Shown: positions 46,930 to 59,765, numbered from the stretch's first letter. The stretch is DNA of 64,000 bases from Multifurca ochricompacta (GCA_022496185.1 WTXG01000008.1:682001-746000), one strand, 5' to 3'. Numbers and translations: made by a program. The notes: generated from the letters alone by a model not told the origin.

Positions 46930-49900
46930 ATGAAGCTTGCAGTCCTCACTTCCGGTGGCGACAGCGCCGGCATGAATGCAGTCGTGCGTGCCGTCGTCAG
47001 AGCCGGCATTCTCAAGTGCGTCTTATTTCATTTTTGTCTTTCGGTTTCTAAGGCGGTGGGATTAATGGATACGTGTGCAACACTACAGGGGGTGTGAGAC
47101 ATGGATTGTCCGAGAAGGATATGAGGGTCTTGTCCGCGGAAATGTAGACGCGGATGCCCCTAGTGCGCACAATCTCGCGACGACGCTCGATGTCAAAGTC
47201 CGCGATCCCTCGTTTATTAATAATCTGCGCTTTGGTGACGGTTCGCTCCTTCGTGATGGGACGGGAGACCACCCTGCCGGACGGACTCTCAAGGGACGTT
47301 ACATCGTGCGCGTTGGATGGGATGACGTGCGCGGCTGGTTTGCGGAGGTGCGCTCCTTCCCATCCTTTCATTTAACACAACGCGGGTTATTCAAAGACGT
47401 GTTGTGGCGTGTGCGAGAATAGGGTGGTACTCTCATTGGGACAGCACGCTCGCAAACTTTCAGAACTCCTGAGGGTCGCCTTACCGCAGCATACAACCTG
47501 ATCAAGGAGGGTATTGACGCCCTAGTAGTATGTGGAGGCGATGGCTCCCTGACGGGAGCCGACATTTTTAGGGCCGAGTGGCCGACGCTCGTTGAGACAC
47601 TCCGATCGCAAGGTACGTTAACCCCCTTCTCCGAATAAATGTCCGTAACTTCCTGGTTGACGCCGGCCAGACCGCATCACGGATGAGCAGGTGGCGCGCC
47701 ACGGGCACCTCAAGATTGTGGGGCTCGTTGGATCTATTGATAACGACATGTCCCTGACCGACCTAACTATCGGCGCACCGACTGCCCTACATAGAATCTG
47801 TGAGGCAATCGACAACATCCATTCTACTGCCATCTCGCATTCGCGAGCGTTCGTCCTCGAGGTCATGGGGCGGCATTGCGGATGGCTTTCGCTGATGGGC
47901 GGAGTCAGGTTTGTAAACAGACTGCACATTCCTCTGTGGGACATCTGTTGATTGACGGTAATCTCTCAAGCGCTGGTGCAGACTTTATCTTTATTCCTGA
48001 ACGCCCCCCAAAGGCAAATCCTTGGGAAGACGAAATGTGCGAGACCATTCATCGGGTACGCCTCGGGCATCCTTTAGCTGTAAGCCAGACAACTTACTCT
48101 CACCCGATTTAGCACCGCGAGAATGGAAAGCGCAAGACCATAGTCATCGTAGCGGAGGGGGCACATGATGCTAACCTCAAGCCAATCCGTGCGGACTACG
48201 TCAAAGACGTCCTAACCGAACGTCTCGGTCTTGACACTCGTGTCACAACCCTTGGCCACATCCAGCGCGGCGGTAGACCGTGCGCTTGGGATCGCATTTG
48301 GGTTAGTTTCGGTTCCACTCTCATAGCTCTTTGCAATGCCAAATATCGTTTCTCAGCCGACACTACAAGGATTGGACGCTGTTGATGCTCTCCTTGAGGC
48401 GACACCGGACACGCCGTCCTATATGATTGGCATGCGGGAAAATAGGGTGTACCGTGTGCCTCTTGTGGAGGCGGTCAAAATGGTATCATTACATTGTTCC
48501 CACGTCCGCTCTCGCACATAACTTTGTCCCAGACCAAAGCCGTAGCGGAAGCGATTGAGAATCAAGACTTTGACAAGGCAATGTCCTTACGCGATCCAGA
48601 GTTCCGAGAGAGTTTAGAAGGTTTCTTCGCAACATCAACACTGGAAAAGAATCCACTTCTACCTCCTGAGAAGGTGAAGTCTTTGTGCCTCACGTCGTCG
48701 TGCTGTTGCTTATGACGATCGTCGGCAGAGGATACGGGTGGGGATTATGCAGTAAGGCCTCTGGTCGTGTGGGCACTGGCATGAGCTGATTCATCCTTTA
48801 GCATGGGTGCCCCAGCAGGTGGCATGAATGCTGCGACGCGTGCAGCTGTGCGCTACTGCATACGTCAAGGCCATAAGCCCCTAGCGATTTCGAACGGGTT
48901 CAGGGGCTTACTTGATGACAGTGTCCACGAGCTTTCCTGGCTTGGTGTTGACAACTGGACGGTACGCGGCGGCTCGGAGCTTGGGACGAACCGCACTCTG
49001 CCAGATAGAGACCTTGGCGCGGTTGCTTCGAAGTTCCAAGAACATCACATACAAGCTTTACTCATGATTGGTGGTTTTGAAACATTCAGTTCGCTCCTAA
49101 TCCTAGAAGCTGGGAGGAAGTACTATCCGGCATTCCATATCCCTATGGTACATATTCCGGCAACTATATCCAACAATGTGCCCATGACCGAAATCAGTCT
49201 TGGAAGCGATACCAGCTTGAATGCACTTGTGGACGCGTGTGACTCGATTAAACAAAGCGCATCCGCGAGTCGGAATCGGGTTTTCGTCGTCGAGACTCAA
49301 GGCGGGATGTGCGGTTACATCGCGACGATGGGAGCTCTCGCAGTAAGCATTAGCCAGCCTTCTTGATGCTCATACATAAACGCAGAGTAGGTCGGCGCGA
49401 ATATTGTATATACTCCAGAAATAGGGATCAACCTCGATATCCTGCGTGAGGACGTGAAGTTGCTGAAGATACGGTATGGCCTCGACGAGAAAGGAAAGAG
49501 CGAGGGGCGGGTCGTGATTAGGTGAGCCGCATTGATATATTATTTTGATCGGTATACAGTTCTTAACTTTTTTTTTCTTTATGAAAGGAGCGAAAAGGCG
49601 TCTGACATTTATACAACCGAGGTAATCACAAAGATTTTCAAGGAAGAGGGGGGCTCGCTTTTCGATGCGCGCTTGGTCTCTCTGGGCCACACACTGCAAG
49701 GGGGTGTGCCGTCACCATTGGATCGCGCGTACGGAGTACGGTTCGCTTTGAAGAGCATGGCCTTTATCGAGAAGCACCACGAGCAATTGAGAGGGAAAAA
49801 ATTCAGGGAGCGACAGGCGAGCCCTGAATCCGCGGCAGTGATTACGCTACAGAGCTCAGCAATAAAGTGGGTACCAGTTATAGAGATGGTGGAACATGGG

Positions 49901-49990
49901 GATATAAAGAATCGTAGAGGAAAGGATCCGTGGTGGATTGGATATAAAGAGCTTGTGGAAAGTTTAGTGGCAAGACCACAATTATTGTAA
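46930..49990 (+). CDS. ATP-dependent 6-phosphofructokinase
   Basis: Makes fructose-1,6-bisphosphate in glycolysis. The start at ATG 46930 gives [20 protein letters not shown], with the ATP loop GGDSAG at the very beginning. The N-half has [19 protein letters not shown] sequence (about 47523-47570), the catalytic [20 protein letters not shown] (about 47713-47772), and [19 protein letters not shown]. The C-half restarts with [20 protein letters not shown], then [35 protein letters not shown] and [20 protein letters not shown]. It ends VARPQLL at 49988-49990. This is the duplicated eukaryotic form without the 200-residue N-terminal extension of yeast PFK1/2. About nine introns. It diverges from the Wss1 gene with 322 bases between start codons. 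Confidence 0.95.
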
Positions 49991-50069
49991 ATTGTAATCT
50001 GTTTACACTTGTTGTTGTTAAGAAATTTAAAGCGGAGAAATTAAAACGCGAACTTGTAAGAACAGACAA

Positions 50070-50118
50070 GACACGCCCACGCCCACGCCCACGCTCACGA
50101 CACCCACGCCTACGCCCG
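50070..50118. repeat. CCCACG-type hexamer repeat in the Bqt4-like leader
   Basis: About six copies of CCCACG and near variants (CGCCCACGCCCACGCCCACG then CTCACG, CCCACG, CCTACG). It ends about 30 bases before the ATG at 50150, so it is probably in the 5' leader. Confidence 0.75.
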
Positions 50119-50149
50119 TCTCTGTTTACTCTACACAATACCACACAAA

Positions 50150-51560
50150 ATGCCATCTCAAACTCAATTTATTGCTCCTCTTACCGGTACACCTCGTCCC
50201 TCACTTCCTTTAGAACATCTCAACCCTCATATAAAGTCAAGTTAGTCTTCTCTCTTAGTCCAAATGACTACCTTCATTTCTCACTTCACATCCAAGTTGA
50301 TTCTTCGAACTTGCCTAATGTCAAGTTTCAAGAAATCATACGCGAGGGACAGTCAACCATAGTGCGTTCGATTAACTTTCTCCTCGTAAATCTGGTTTTC
50401 TTTAACCTTTTTACCCAACCGTTGCAGGTCGCACGCATGAAGGTTCCGACTGTCCGTCTGATCTATCTCTCATCAGCCTTCTATTTCCCTCATTGTTTTC
50501 GTAGCCTACAGGTCACGCGTTCATCCTCCGTCGTCTTGACACAGGCGCGATTAGCCTTACAACTATGTTTCGTGCTGCATTCCCAACAGCAAGCGACGAA
50601 TCGGAGAGGCTAGAGGCCAACTGGGTGAAGGCTAATTTTGACAATTCCGCCGGCAACCGTACCGGAAAGGCGCGTTTCGCTGGTACTTGGGTCGCCGCCG
50701 ACATTGCTATCAATATCGCCGATCAGTACTCACTCGGGAACATCATCCTGTCACTCACGGACGCGAAGCCCGACCCAAATACGGAGTATCGCAAATCATC
50801 TCGCGCACAGCAGCAGACGCCGGATAAAGGCTCACCTGCGCCGAAACAGCTCCCTACCCCATCTCCGTCAATGTCTGTTCCTAATCCTCCAAAGCGCCGA
50901 CGTGAGGCATCCCCGGCTCCCACTAAGCCACCTTCCGTTGCTGCCAGTTCACCTACAAAGTCTTCTCTGAGTCCAATCTCGACCCGCCGTTCCCAGCGTA
51001 CGACGAGTCCTGCCCCTCTACCCACCCCCAAGCTTGTAGGCCAAAAAGTCGTTAGTACTCCCAAATCACCGAAAGTCTCCCGTTCTCCAGTTAAGACTCG
51101 CCGTCTTGAGGTGGTCACGCCTGCAGGTTCAGACGAGACAGCAGTCGATGATGATGTCGCCGAGGTACCTGGGCCGGATATCAATGAAGATATTCGGGAG
51201 CAGAAGGAGATAATCGAGGCATTTAAAGCCCAACGGGAGGCGAACTTACAGGAGCAGGTAGCAGGCGATGAAGATGAAGTGATGGACGACCAGTCGGAGA
51301 AGAAGCGCGATCGGGAGGATGAAAATAGATCGTTGCAGTTCAACTTTAAGGAACCAGAAACGCAAGAACGAAAGATTGCCACAAACAAGCGCATTTCCCG
51401 GTTGCCGGAGATGACCCCTCAGCGAAGGTCATTTGCATGGGGTGTTGCTGCATTTGCTGCCGCAGTTAGCGCCATGTCAGTGTGTTCCTGATTTCCCACT
51501 TTATGTGGATGCTGATTTCTGTGCAGGACCTATCTCCCCCTCTCGAATCCATGGTTCTGA
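50150..51560 (+). CDS. Bqt4-like inner nuclear membrane protein with APSES/KilA-N domain
   Basis: Related to fission yeast Bqt4, which ties telomeres to the inner nuclear membrane. The start at ATG 50150 gives MPSQTQFIAPLTGTPRPSLP, then, after short introns, SSNLPNVKFQEIIREGQSTI. The APSES/KilA-N DNA-binding-like domain reads FILRRLDTGAISLTTMFRAA, ANWVKANFDNSAGNRTGKAR and FAGTWVAADIAINIADQYSL. A long Ser/Pro/Lys-rich linker (about 50790-51100) and an acidic stretch follow. A membrane segment FAWGVAAFAAAVSAM lies at about 51431-51475. A last intron (about 51476-51526) adds TYLPLSNPWF, stop at 51558-51560. Tail anchoring at the nuclear envelope fits the family. Whether it binds DNA here is unknown. 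Confidence 0.87.
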
Positions 51561-51940
51561 TTTCTCTGACCTGTTTTTCCCCTGCATCTTACGTTTTCTA
51601 TTCTTACTGTTCTCGTTTCTGTCGTTAGCTTGTTGGTAAGCTATAAGGGTTGCGGTTGTGGCGTAGTGGGAGACTTCTGCCCTGCTCCGTGCGCTTCGAT
51701 ATCTACTTTCTTCTGTTGTGACGACCGTTTCCTTTGTTTTGTAATTTTCGGATGACGACGTTGTCTGTCATATACTTTCTTTATTTACATCTTTCTCTCT
51801 GTATTTACTACTGCGTCCTAAAGAATCTACAAGACAGCCGAAATGGCACGACAGCACGATACATATGCACTGCAGCCACAACTACCTTGACTCTTCTTTT
51901 TCATTTCAGACTCGTGATCGTACAGAATAAATTAATCTAT

Positions 51941-53308
51941 CTACGGTGAACACACCATCAAACCATCCTCGTACAACCCGACAATATAGACTACCCCCGT
52001 TTCCGCATCCCTTAACGCGGTTGAGGCAGCAGAAAATGCGCTGCCATCGCTCTGGTACAATGTACGTAGTTCGTAGCCGAGTACCCCCCGCACCTTGCGC
52101 GAAGCGGGCACTGGTGCATCCAGGTCCCACCTACTTGAATCCTCTTTTTGCCCCTGATTTACCCCAGCCTCCGCTCCTATAAGTGTCGGCGTAATAGACA
52201 CCACCCAGCTTGGAGCACGCGCGGCGGTACGGTTTGCCGCAACAGCGACGAGAGCCTGGAAGTGCGGGTGGCCCGCGACGATGAGCGAGCCGCTCGAGTC
52301 AAAAATGATGTTGTCTGGTGCGAACGGGGTCGGCACGCGCCCGTGGAGTGAGAGTGCCTGCGTGTTGATGTCCCGTGAGTAAAAGAGGACTTCGCAGAGC
52401 GTCGTTGACGCAATGGCCACTTGTGCCCCATCAGGAGAAATCGCGATGCCGTTCGCGAAGGGTATGCGCGATGCGATAGTAATGTGCGTCGCCGACTGAG
52501 ACTCCGATTGAGTTGACGTGGTCGGGATTGTGACGTGGGTGGCCCAACCCAGTGGCAGCGCGAGGGTCGACTCGATGATGGGCAAGGTCTTGCCGAGAAC
52601 TCCCGGAAGACGCCGGGTGAAGCGGTGGTCGTGTGTGAGATAGAATGACGTTTGACTTGTAAGTGCGAGCGCGTTGGGTGCGACAAGCTCCGGACCGGAG
52701 AGAGTACGTACCCACTGAGCGCGGTCGGGCGTGTCCCATGACATGACAAACTGCTCAATCGTACTGCTGTTCCGCGCATGATTTACAACGAAGAGATTAG
52801 AATGAGGTTGGTTTGGCTGAGAGGGATAAATGTCAAATCCTAGGGGATGAAAGTCGTGCCCTTCCGGATATCCCTCCAGGGTGACCTGCCGCGGCCTCGC
52901 TTCTATGTCCTGAATGTCATAAAACCAAAGCGCTCCGCGAGGAGTCGGATCGCTCAATGGACCCATAACTGTATTCCAAGCCTTGCGGTTGGGGTCACAG
53001 CTGAGCAACAGCACCTTGCCAATGATGGTACCGCCGCTGTCAACCCTCTCCCAGAAAGCGGCGTCCTCGCAGTATCTCATGCCATTAGACGGCGTGTCCT
53101 TGACACTCGTGCAATGCTCACTATGCGAAGCCTCCGCATAATAACCGTGTGGGAAGTCAGGGGTCGGGATAAGGATGGTTCGAGCAGTCTGGCCATTGCG
53201 CCAGAGTAAGAACCCCTGAATGATACAGGGTCAAGATCATAGTTTGCACAGGAAATCCCGACCTACCAATAACGCGGTAGCAACCGCCCAGGACAGAGAG
53301 GACTTCAT
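51941..53308 (-). CDS. Paraoxonase/arylesterase-like calcium-dependent esterase
   Basis: Six-bladed beta-propeller esterase or lactonase of the PON group. The start at 53308 gives a short hydrophobic N-terminus (MKSSLSWAVATALL). One intron (about 53215-53265) leads to GFLLWRNGQTARTILIPTPD, then one long exon of 379 codons. It carries GHDFHPLGFDIYPSQPNQPH, NLFVVNHARNSSTIEQFVMS, VAPNALALTSQTSFYLTHDH, and IPFANGIAISPDGAQVAIAS, the propeller repeats with the Asn and Asp calcium ligands and the His of the catalytic site expected in this group. The end is VYIVGLYEDGLMVCSP at 51941-51943. The N-terminus would work as a signal anchor. Fungal substrates are not established. Confidence 0.85.
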
Positions 53309-53645
53309 GGTGGTGGGCTCTGGTTGGGCTCAGAAAAAACATGTAAACATGAGCGGCGTCTGGTGTCGGAGTCAAATATGAATTAGCCGTGCCGATTACT
53401 GGGTTCGTGGTTTATTCCGCCATCTGTGACTAAAGATGCAAGTGCTAGGCCACAGCCAGCATCCAGAAAATCAAATGAGAAAATGATAAAAAAAAATCAT
53501 CCTTAAAGCCAGGACAGATTTTGGGAGGGGTGTCAGATTGGCGGGGAGCAAAATTTGTGGACGGTACTAGCGATTGCTGATATTGCTGCATTGCAATGCA
53601 ATTAGTCAGAATATGCATATGCGAGGTGTCACATCCACATAAACT
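53309..53645. other. Intergenic region
   Basis: Promoter side of the esterase gene and 3' side of the CTU2 gene. An A9-rich tract and a TAAAAAAAAATC run lie near 53480-53500. No gene is recognisable. Confidence 0.5.
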
Positions 53646-55455
53646 CTATTCATTTTCCAGCAAGAACTCGCCAACTAAAGACTTCATACCTCCGTCGTCT
53701 AACTTCTTCGTCTCCCAGATCTCATTTGCAGGAGCACCCGGGCCGACACTCTGCTCACTGCCAAGTTCAAGCGCAAGCCGTGTAGCTGCCCACATGGGAA
53801 GATTTAGCGCTGGCGCAGAATTTGAAGAATGCAAATTAAGAGTCGCAGTGCTTCGGGCGCTCTTGCTAGTAAGTGTAGTGTGGCAGGAATAACACAAATA
53901 GTGTGGTAGAGATGACGTGGCGGTATCCATAGAAGAAGCATCGTCCGTGAAGGAACGGATAGACGTCCTAGACTTCCATCGTTGAACGAATTGTTGTGTT
54001 GGCCTGAAGATGGTTCGTGAGAAAGTACCAGAGACTACCGCACAATAACGTACAATTCGCACAAAACACATCGTACCCGAGAGTCCCCCCTTGGCGCGAG
54101 TTTACCAACGGTTTTGGCGATAGTAGATACCGTCGATGGATAGTCCCTCTCAAGCCCGATTATAAAATCTATCAGACTGTCAGAGACGGTGAATCAGGAA
54201 TGGGTGGACATTTCTACTTTTAGTCAAATCACCAATGGTCTGTTTGGGAACAGGGATCCTCTGCTTCCCGACGACCAGGAGTTGATGCCACCAGACCCAA
54301 GCCGTGCATTCTTTCATCCCCACATCCCTTAGAGGCCGGACTAAGCGGACCTCTCCATTCCAAGAAGTGTCTCCAATTGTACGTTGAACAAATTGAGGAA
54401 ACCATTCTTCCTGTATTGCCTGCGGCACAACAAAGCCCCCTCCTTGAGATATCGAAGAGATCAAAGATATTGATAGAGAAGTAAGGGATGTGCCGAGGAC
54501 AATATGGGAAGCGCTGACAGAATAAGCAGTATAAAGCAACAGCAATCTCGTCAGGGTCGACAGGGTAGACAGAATAGCCGTAGGGGTGGGCAATGCACGA
54601 ATGTGAGTTTGAAGAGCAGCGACTGGTTCTGAATCTGATGAAAGAAACAGTTTGGACAGCGCCGTGGAATAAAAAAAACTTGCACAAACCTCCGCCGCCA
54701 AGATCAAAAGGTAGTCCTGCGAGATCGGGAGCTGCTCCGCCGGATACTCTTTCCCACCAGGTCCGATCGAATGCGTCTTGGATACGCACTGGAATGAGTT
54801 CAAACCCGTCATATCGAGCGATAGCTTCGCGAATCTGAGCAGTTCGATCGCTTGTCTAGTGCAAATTAGAAGAATACATCTAAAGAGAGAAGGTCGACTT
54901 GCTTCAGGGAATATATCTGATACTTCCACATAACAAACGTAGATCTTCTGCCATACTTTGTTCTTGCGAGGATGCTCCCTTCCACCCTTTAGATTGTCAC
55001 TTCCTACGTTTGCGCAGTATCTTTGGTATACGAGGTCAAGCAGAACAGAGGATCCCAGGCCACCGGAAAAACCTATAAGCAGAGCACCAGATGGCTTGAG
55101 TGCACCTCTTCGTGGACCAACGGACACATGATTGATGTAAGGTTCAAGAGCCTGGTGAAATTTAGTGAATATAAGTGGCGTAAAACAGCCTCTGTAGAAT
55201 AGCTGTTTGTTCTATTGCCAAGATCATTGGAGAGTGTACGAGAGGACGCACTTGCAATAGACTGAATGACGTATTACCAAGTTACCAGGATTAATCTTGC
55301 ATTTGACGCAGATTCTTGATCTATCAAATTTGCGCTTTCCTAGATAACACTTTTTCAGCGACACAATTGAAAGAAAGCGTACAATCCAACTGCTAACTAG
55401 GCATGAGGACCTCTCCAGCCTCAACAGCTGGATTTCCACAAAACTCGGCCATCAT
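53646..55455 (-). CDS. Cytoplasmic tRNA 2-thiolation protein 2 (CTU2/NCS2)
   Basis: Partner of CTU1/NCS6; the complex thiolates wobble uridine 34 of Lys, Glu and Gln tRNAs with sulfur from Urm1. The start at 55455 (a second ATG follows at 55452) gives MMAEFCGNPAVEAGEVLMPS. After an intron comes RSRICVKCKINPGNLVIRHS, with the paired CxxC-type cysteines, then YCK and, after another intron, KFHQALEPYINHVSV. The ATPase loop reads GALLIGFSGGLGSSVLLDLV. The later part has SASHIVLGTSLTSLSISLIS, RLVRPLRDVGMKECTAWVWW and a zinc-type CANC-like FCANC/ CYSC pair near the C-terminus. It ends MKSLVGEFLLENE at 53646. About seven introns. Confidence 0.88.
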
Positions 55456-55604
55456 AAGGTATTTGGCAGAGGCAGAGTAGTCGTTGGGCACGGGCCGTCA
55501 ATAGCCGGATCTTGTACTCTCTCAACATTTCATCTCAACATCACACACACATCTATTCCTGCCTCCTGCCTCGACTTCTACCCCTTCTTAATACATGAAC
55601 ATTA

Positions 55605-57321
55605 TTAAAGCTTCACAGGGACCTTCCTGCGGTACTTCAATTCTACCTTTTCACACGAATCTTTCAGTGCCTTTGCCAGGTATTCAAAGTCGGATATCTG
55701 GGATTATTGTAAGTAGAACCTAGTCATGGGCCAACATATCAAAGCTTTTACCTCATTCCAAACCTGCGCACTTGCCCTCACCCACCACCGGCCGTTGTGC
55801 AGGAAGACTGCAGCAGACACGCGCCATCCCTCCAGCAGGCTACGCAAAAGAAATTCATGCGTAATGGCGTTGTCCGGAGTAGTCAGCGCAAGCGGGAGTC
55901 CAACATTGACCATATTAAGCGTAAACTCCCCAGTGGGGTCTAGCAGTGGAGTTCCGAGCAACTCGGAGAGCCGCTTACCACCGGAAAGTGCGAGTGAGTG
56001 GCAATAATCACTAATCTTTTGCTCGCCGCCCAGCCACTGACGGAAGTCCAAGGCTGCCCGTGCCACAGATAAACATGATGGTGCCAGAAGTATGGTCCGC
56101 AATGGTTTCGTACCTGATTGGATGCTCAGAAATTCCGAAAAGTCAATGGTTCCTGTCCCTATTACAATTGATGTCGAGTCGAGTCAGTCACCTGGATGTG
56201 CACACAAGTCAAGGACTCGCATCCAAACATCTCTACAAAGTGGGATCCCCCGAAATTTTCCCGTGGTTCCTTGGGAGACATGTAGCTGAAGGGGGTCGGA
56301 AAGGGGGATTGGATCAGATGCTGGTTTCTAAAAAAGTGTGATAAGATGGGCATCGATTAAATTGCCCATACGAAGCGTACCGTTTAGGTACGTAAAGGAT
56401 AGCGCATGGCCGTTTGGCAAATAACCACTTGTGACAGTTCTGTCAGCGCGCAATTCAGTACCTTGACGCAACGTCTGGGAAGGATTGGCCTCACAGACAC
56501 CCAGAAATCCGGGCGGGCTTCGCTCAGGTTGATGTTCGGTTCCTGCCCAACACTATGGGCAGCGTCCACAACAGTCAAGACGCTCCTCTCGTGACAAATT
56601 GTGACCATTTCTTTCCACGGTAGGTAAGCTCCCGGATTGGAGGCGATGCTGTCAATGATAGCAACGATCTTTAGTTTTTTCCCGTCGCTGATGGCGCGTT
56701 GAGCCACCTGTAATTTGGTATACAATGTGTCGACGTGCACACGGAACGCCTGCAAGAGAGATGCGCGCGTGGTCGGGAATTTCAGCTCAAACAGAGAAAC
56801 AGAAGGATGAGGTGGCAGTTCGCTGATATATTGTGCAGTGCGTCCTATAGAACCATAGGTTGTCGTCGCTGTGGGTCAAGCTCAAGTGAGTGATAAAATT
56901 ATTTACTGGGAAGGTCATCTTCTACCCGTAATGATAATATCCCCCTTGTTCCACACGAGGTTCTTAAGAACGGTGTTGATTCCGTGAGAGGCATTGGGGA
57001 CGAACACAATTTCCTCGGGCCCAGCGCCAACAAATTTGGCCATGCGGTGTCTTGCAGGACGGAGGTGCTCAGGAAGATGCAATCTCATGAATCTATCAAT
57101 ATTCCCCTCCATATACCTGAAATTAGCTGCAGTAGCTTGAGAGACTGGATTCGGCACGGAACCATAAGAGCCTGAACGTTCGTTGGTTGGCTTAATTAAG
57201 CAAGTGTGTAGTCGGGAGTGGGAGGCTGACCATGGTTCAGGTTCACATAATCAGCCTCGAAGCCAAAATACTGCCGCAATTGATGGCCAAATTCTGGTGG
57301 GGGCTCGGTAGGTAAAGTCAT
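55605..57321 (-). CDS. Class V PLP-dependent aminotransferase (cysteine desulfurase-like)
   Basis: Fold-type I PLP enzyme of the isopenicillin-N-epimerase/cysteine-desulfurase-like group. The start at 57321 gives MTLPTEPPPEFGHQLRQYFG, then DYVNLNHG, spliced to SYGSVPNPVSQATAANFRYM. VPNASHGINTVLKNLVWNKG is the PLP-phosphate loop. ERSVLTVVDAAHSVGQEPNI carries the Asp and His that contact the cofactor ring, and CHKWLFAKRPCAILYVPKR the Schiff-base Lys (about 56400-56440). The C-terminal half reads FVEMFGWTGTIDFSEFLSIQ and ITHEFLLRSLLEGWRVSAAV, then FEYLAKALKDSCEKVELKYR, ending at TAA 55607-55605. About eight introns. The true substrate (epimerase, desulfurase, lyase) cannot be told from sequence. 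Confidence 0.9.
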
Positions 57322-57362
57322 AGTGAAAGTCAGTATCAAAATATCAGTGTTGCTGCCAGCGA

Positions 57363-59180
57363 ATGATTAGATCACGTGAACCAAGTCAGCCCTGCTCCTG
57401 CCCGTGCCCGCTCCTCCCCTCGCTCCTGCCCGTTCCTGCCCATAGACCCACAAATAATTATGTCTATGGCACAATCCTCGACCCTCAGAAATTCTGTCCC
57501 ACCCTTCGTTATATTATTCTTCTTGGTTTATATTTTCTCCTCGGATTACTCCATGAATTGTCCAGCGACACTCCAAGCGTCCTCATGAAGGACTCCGGTA
57601 TGTATAATTATTCATCATTGCACTAGCTAATTTACTCTAACTACACGCCTAGGTTTTCCGGACTTCGGAAATTATAAGCGTATCGGTGTCGTGTCAGCCG
57701 AGGAGCTCTCATTAGGTTTCTTGACTCTACAATCCCTCCTGAAATAAGTAGTTTGACAGCTCCTAACTCTACAGATGACCCAAGCAGGCGACTAATAATC
57801 GTAGGCGATATCCATGGAATGAAGTCATCCTTAGAGTGCGCCTCCTGATCTTTTCCTCATGTTACGTTTACGCTTACTCTCAGTAACCAGTGATCTCCTT
57901 AACCAAGTTTCCTATAATAAAGACAAAGATACACTCATCCACCTTGGTGATATCACCGCGAAGGGCCCACATTCGGGGTCTCTTTCTGTCTTGTCTTTTC
58001 TTGGCACGCATAACATTACTGGTGTACGCGGAAACCACGATCAGATGGTTATCGAGTGGCGCGCGTGGCTAAACTGGATCGAAACCTTGGAGGCCGGTGC
58101 CGGTTCGCGATGGCTCCTAGACCTCGAGGTAAAGTGGGAAAATGCGAATCTGGGTGGAGAATTAGAAGACGACTCGGATGTAGAAGAATGGATAGGAACA
58201 CGAAGGCGTGAGGGGGGAAGGACCATAAGTGGTGGTCAAGAATTCCCAGAGGATGGAAATTATTCTCAGATCACTATCTAATTGCCCGGTAAGTTCCTTT
58301 CCACTCTCTGGCAATCTAGAAGATGCCGACAACGCACAAGAGCCATTGGAAAATCGGACTATGATTATCTCCTCTCCTTGCCGCTAGTGCTTCATCTCCC
58401 ATCAGAGCATGTCTTCCTTGTACACGCCGGGCTGCTCCCGTATGACCCAACGCTTCCCATAGCCTCTAAACGCCAGCCACTTGCGCATCTGCCGAAGCTC
58501 CCTTTAGATGTTCGTGAGGACTCTATCTCAGCTCTACGGAATGCGCAGGAACTATCCATTCTAGACGATATAAAGCAGAATAATAATCCTTGGGTGTTGT
58601 TGAATATCCGGAATCTACGGAAGGATAATACGGTATCAAGGTAGGTGTTCAGCCATAACATGTCACTCCCGTTAAAATTACAGCGAATACATCAGGAAAA
58701 CCGGGAAGGGTAAACCATGGGCTGAAGTGTGGGACGGAGCAATGTCTCGATGTGCAGGCTTTGAATCAACCGTGCAGGGAACGGGGGGTTCCTTCCCTTG
58801 CCACCCCTCTACGGTAATTTATGGCCACACCGCCTCACGTGGACTGGACATACACCGATGGACTATGGGCTTAGATACCGGATGCGTATGTTGCATCCCA
58901 AATCCCTTCTCTCATCTCTCTTATCAACCGTGGCCAGGTCTACGGTCGCAAGCTCACAGCGCTCGTTTTGGACTCTGGGCACTCACGCCGGGGAACTCTT
59001 TTGCCTGGCGCCTACGAAGGCCACGCTTTGGGTGTACGTGATGACGACGATGACGAAGACGATGGCGGAGAAAGTGTTAAGTCAAACCCGGCGACTGTCC
59101 CTTTCGGTGATGGTGGGCAAGCACGGCTTGTTAGTGTTGAGTGTCGCACGCCCAAGGGGCAGGAACACCGTTCCGCTTAG
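57363..59180 (+). CDS. Ppn2-like calcineurin-type phosphatase, membrane-anchored
   Basis: Metallophosphatase resembling yeast Ppn2, the vacuolar endopolyphosphatase. Two starts are possible. ATG 57363 gives an 80-residue head with RYIILLGLYFLLGLLHE as membrane segment. ATG 57460 (MSMAQSSTLRNSVPPFVILF) also gives a membrane segment and joins frame if a 65-base intron is removed. Both lead to GFPDFGNYKRIGVVSAEELS. The metal site shows IIVGDIHGMKSSLE (about 57798-57835), HLGDITAKGPHSG, GVRGNHDQMV (about 58025-58055), VFLVHAGLLPYDP and STVIYGHTASRGLDIHRWTM. The tail has an acidic run DDDDDEDDGGES. The end is GQEHRSA at 59178-59180. About six introns. Confidence 0.87.
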
Positions 59181-59765
59181 CGCTTTTGGCTTATTGTAAG
59201 TATGAGTATGACGGCACCATATGGGAAGGAAGACATCACGTTACATCAGCTCAAGTTACTAGACCACATTGCTAGATTACTCAGATTTGTATCCATGTAT
59301 TTATCACTTGCATACGTCTCTCTAGATCCTTCTCTCTGTTGCATATATATTACAATTTATTATTTCGACACTCCGCCTTACGAGTGCTAACGTCGGCAGT
59401 ACATCAAAGGTGGCTACGACCGCTCCACGTCGTTGGCACATTCAGGCGTTCCTTGCGTGGCGTATCCCGTGGGTCTGCTCGCATCCAGGACAAGTGGGGC
59501 TGCACATTGCCACTGTGGTCGATATAAGCATACACATGCATAGAGGCGCTAAAGGAGATAATAAGTATGTGAGTCTCAGATTGTGGGAGCGAATCGCGAG
59601 CTGGGGCCGCGGGATCGAGCAAGCGAGCGAACGTGGGGTTCCGCCTCCTTTACCACCTATCGATAGCTTGTGTCCCAACCTTACACGCCCGTAATATCCG
59701 TGCCTCATGAGAGAATTGTACGACAAGCGATGACTCCAGTGAGTGCTTGAAGATGAGTTCGCAGT
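59181..59765. other. Intergenic region between convergent genes
   Basis: Open frames exist on both strands (59410-59694 plus, 59442-59726 minus), but neither shows a domain, and they lie opposite each other. This is expected to hold the 3' ends of the phosphatase and metacaspase genes. Confidence 0.5.

Noticed and set aside
50723..51394. 223-codon minus-strand open frame opposite the Bqt4-like gene
   Set aside because: It mirrors the Ser/Pro-rich linker of the plus-strand protein. Low-complexity sense sequence often leaves an open antisense frame.
52177..52779. 200-codon minus-strand frame overlapping the esterase
   Set aside because: Same strand, other frame. The esterase frame has clear propeller motifs and this one is Arg/Ser-rich noise.
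59410..59726. Opposed open frames downstream of the phosphatase, considered as an extra gene
   Set aside because: Neither begins in a good context nor shows domain or splice structure, and they lie where two 3' ends converge.
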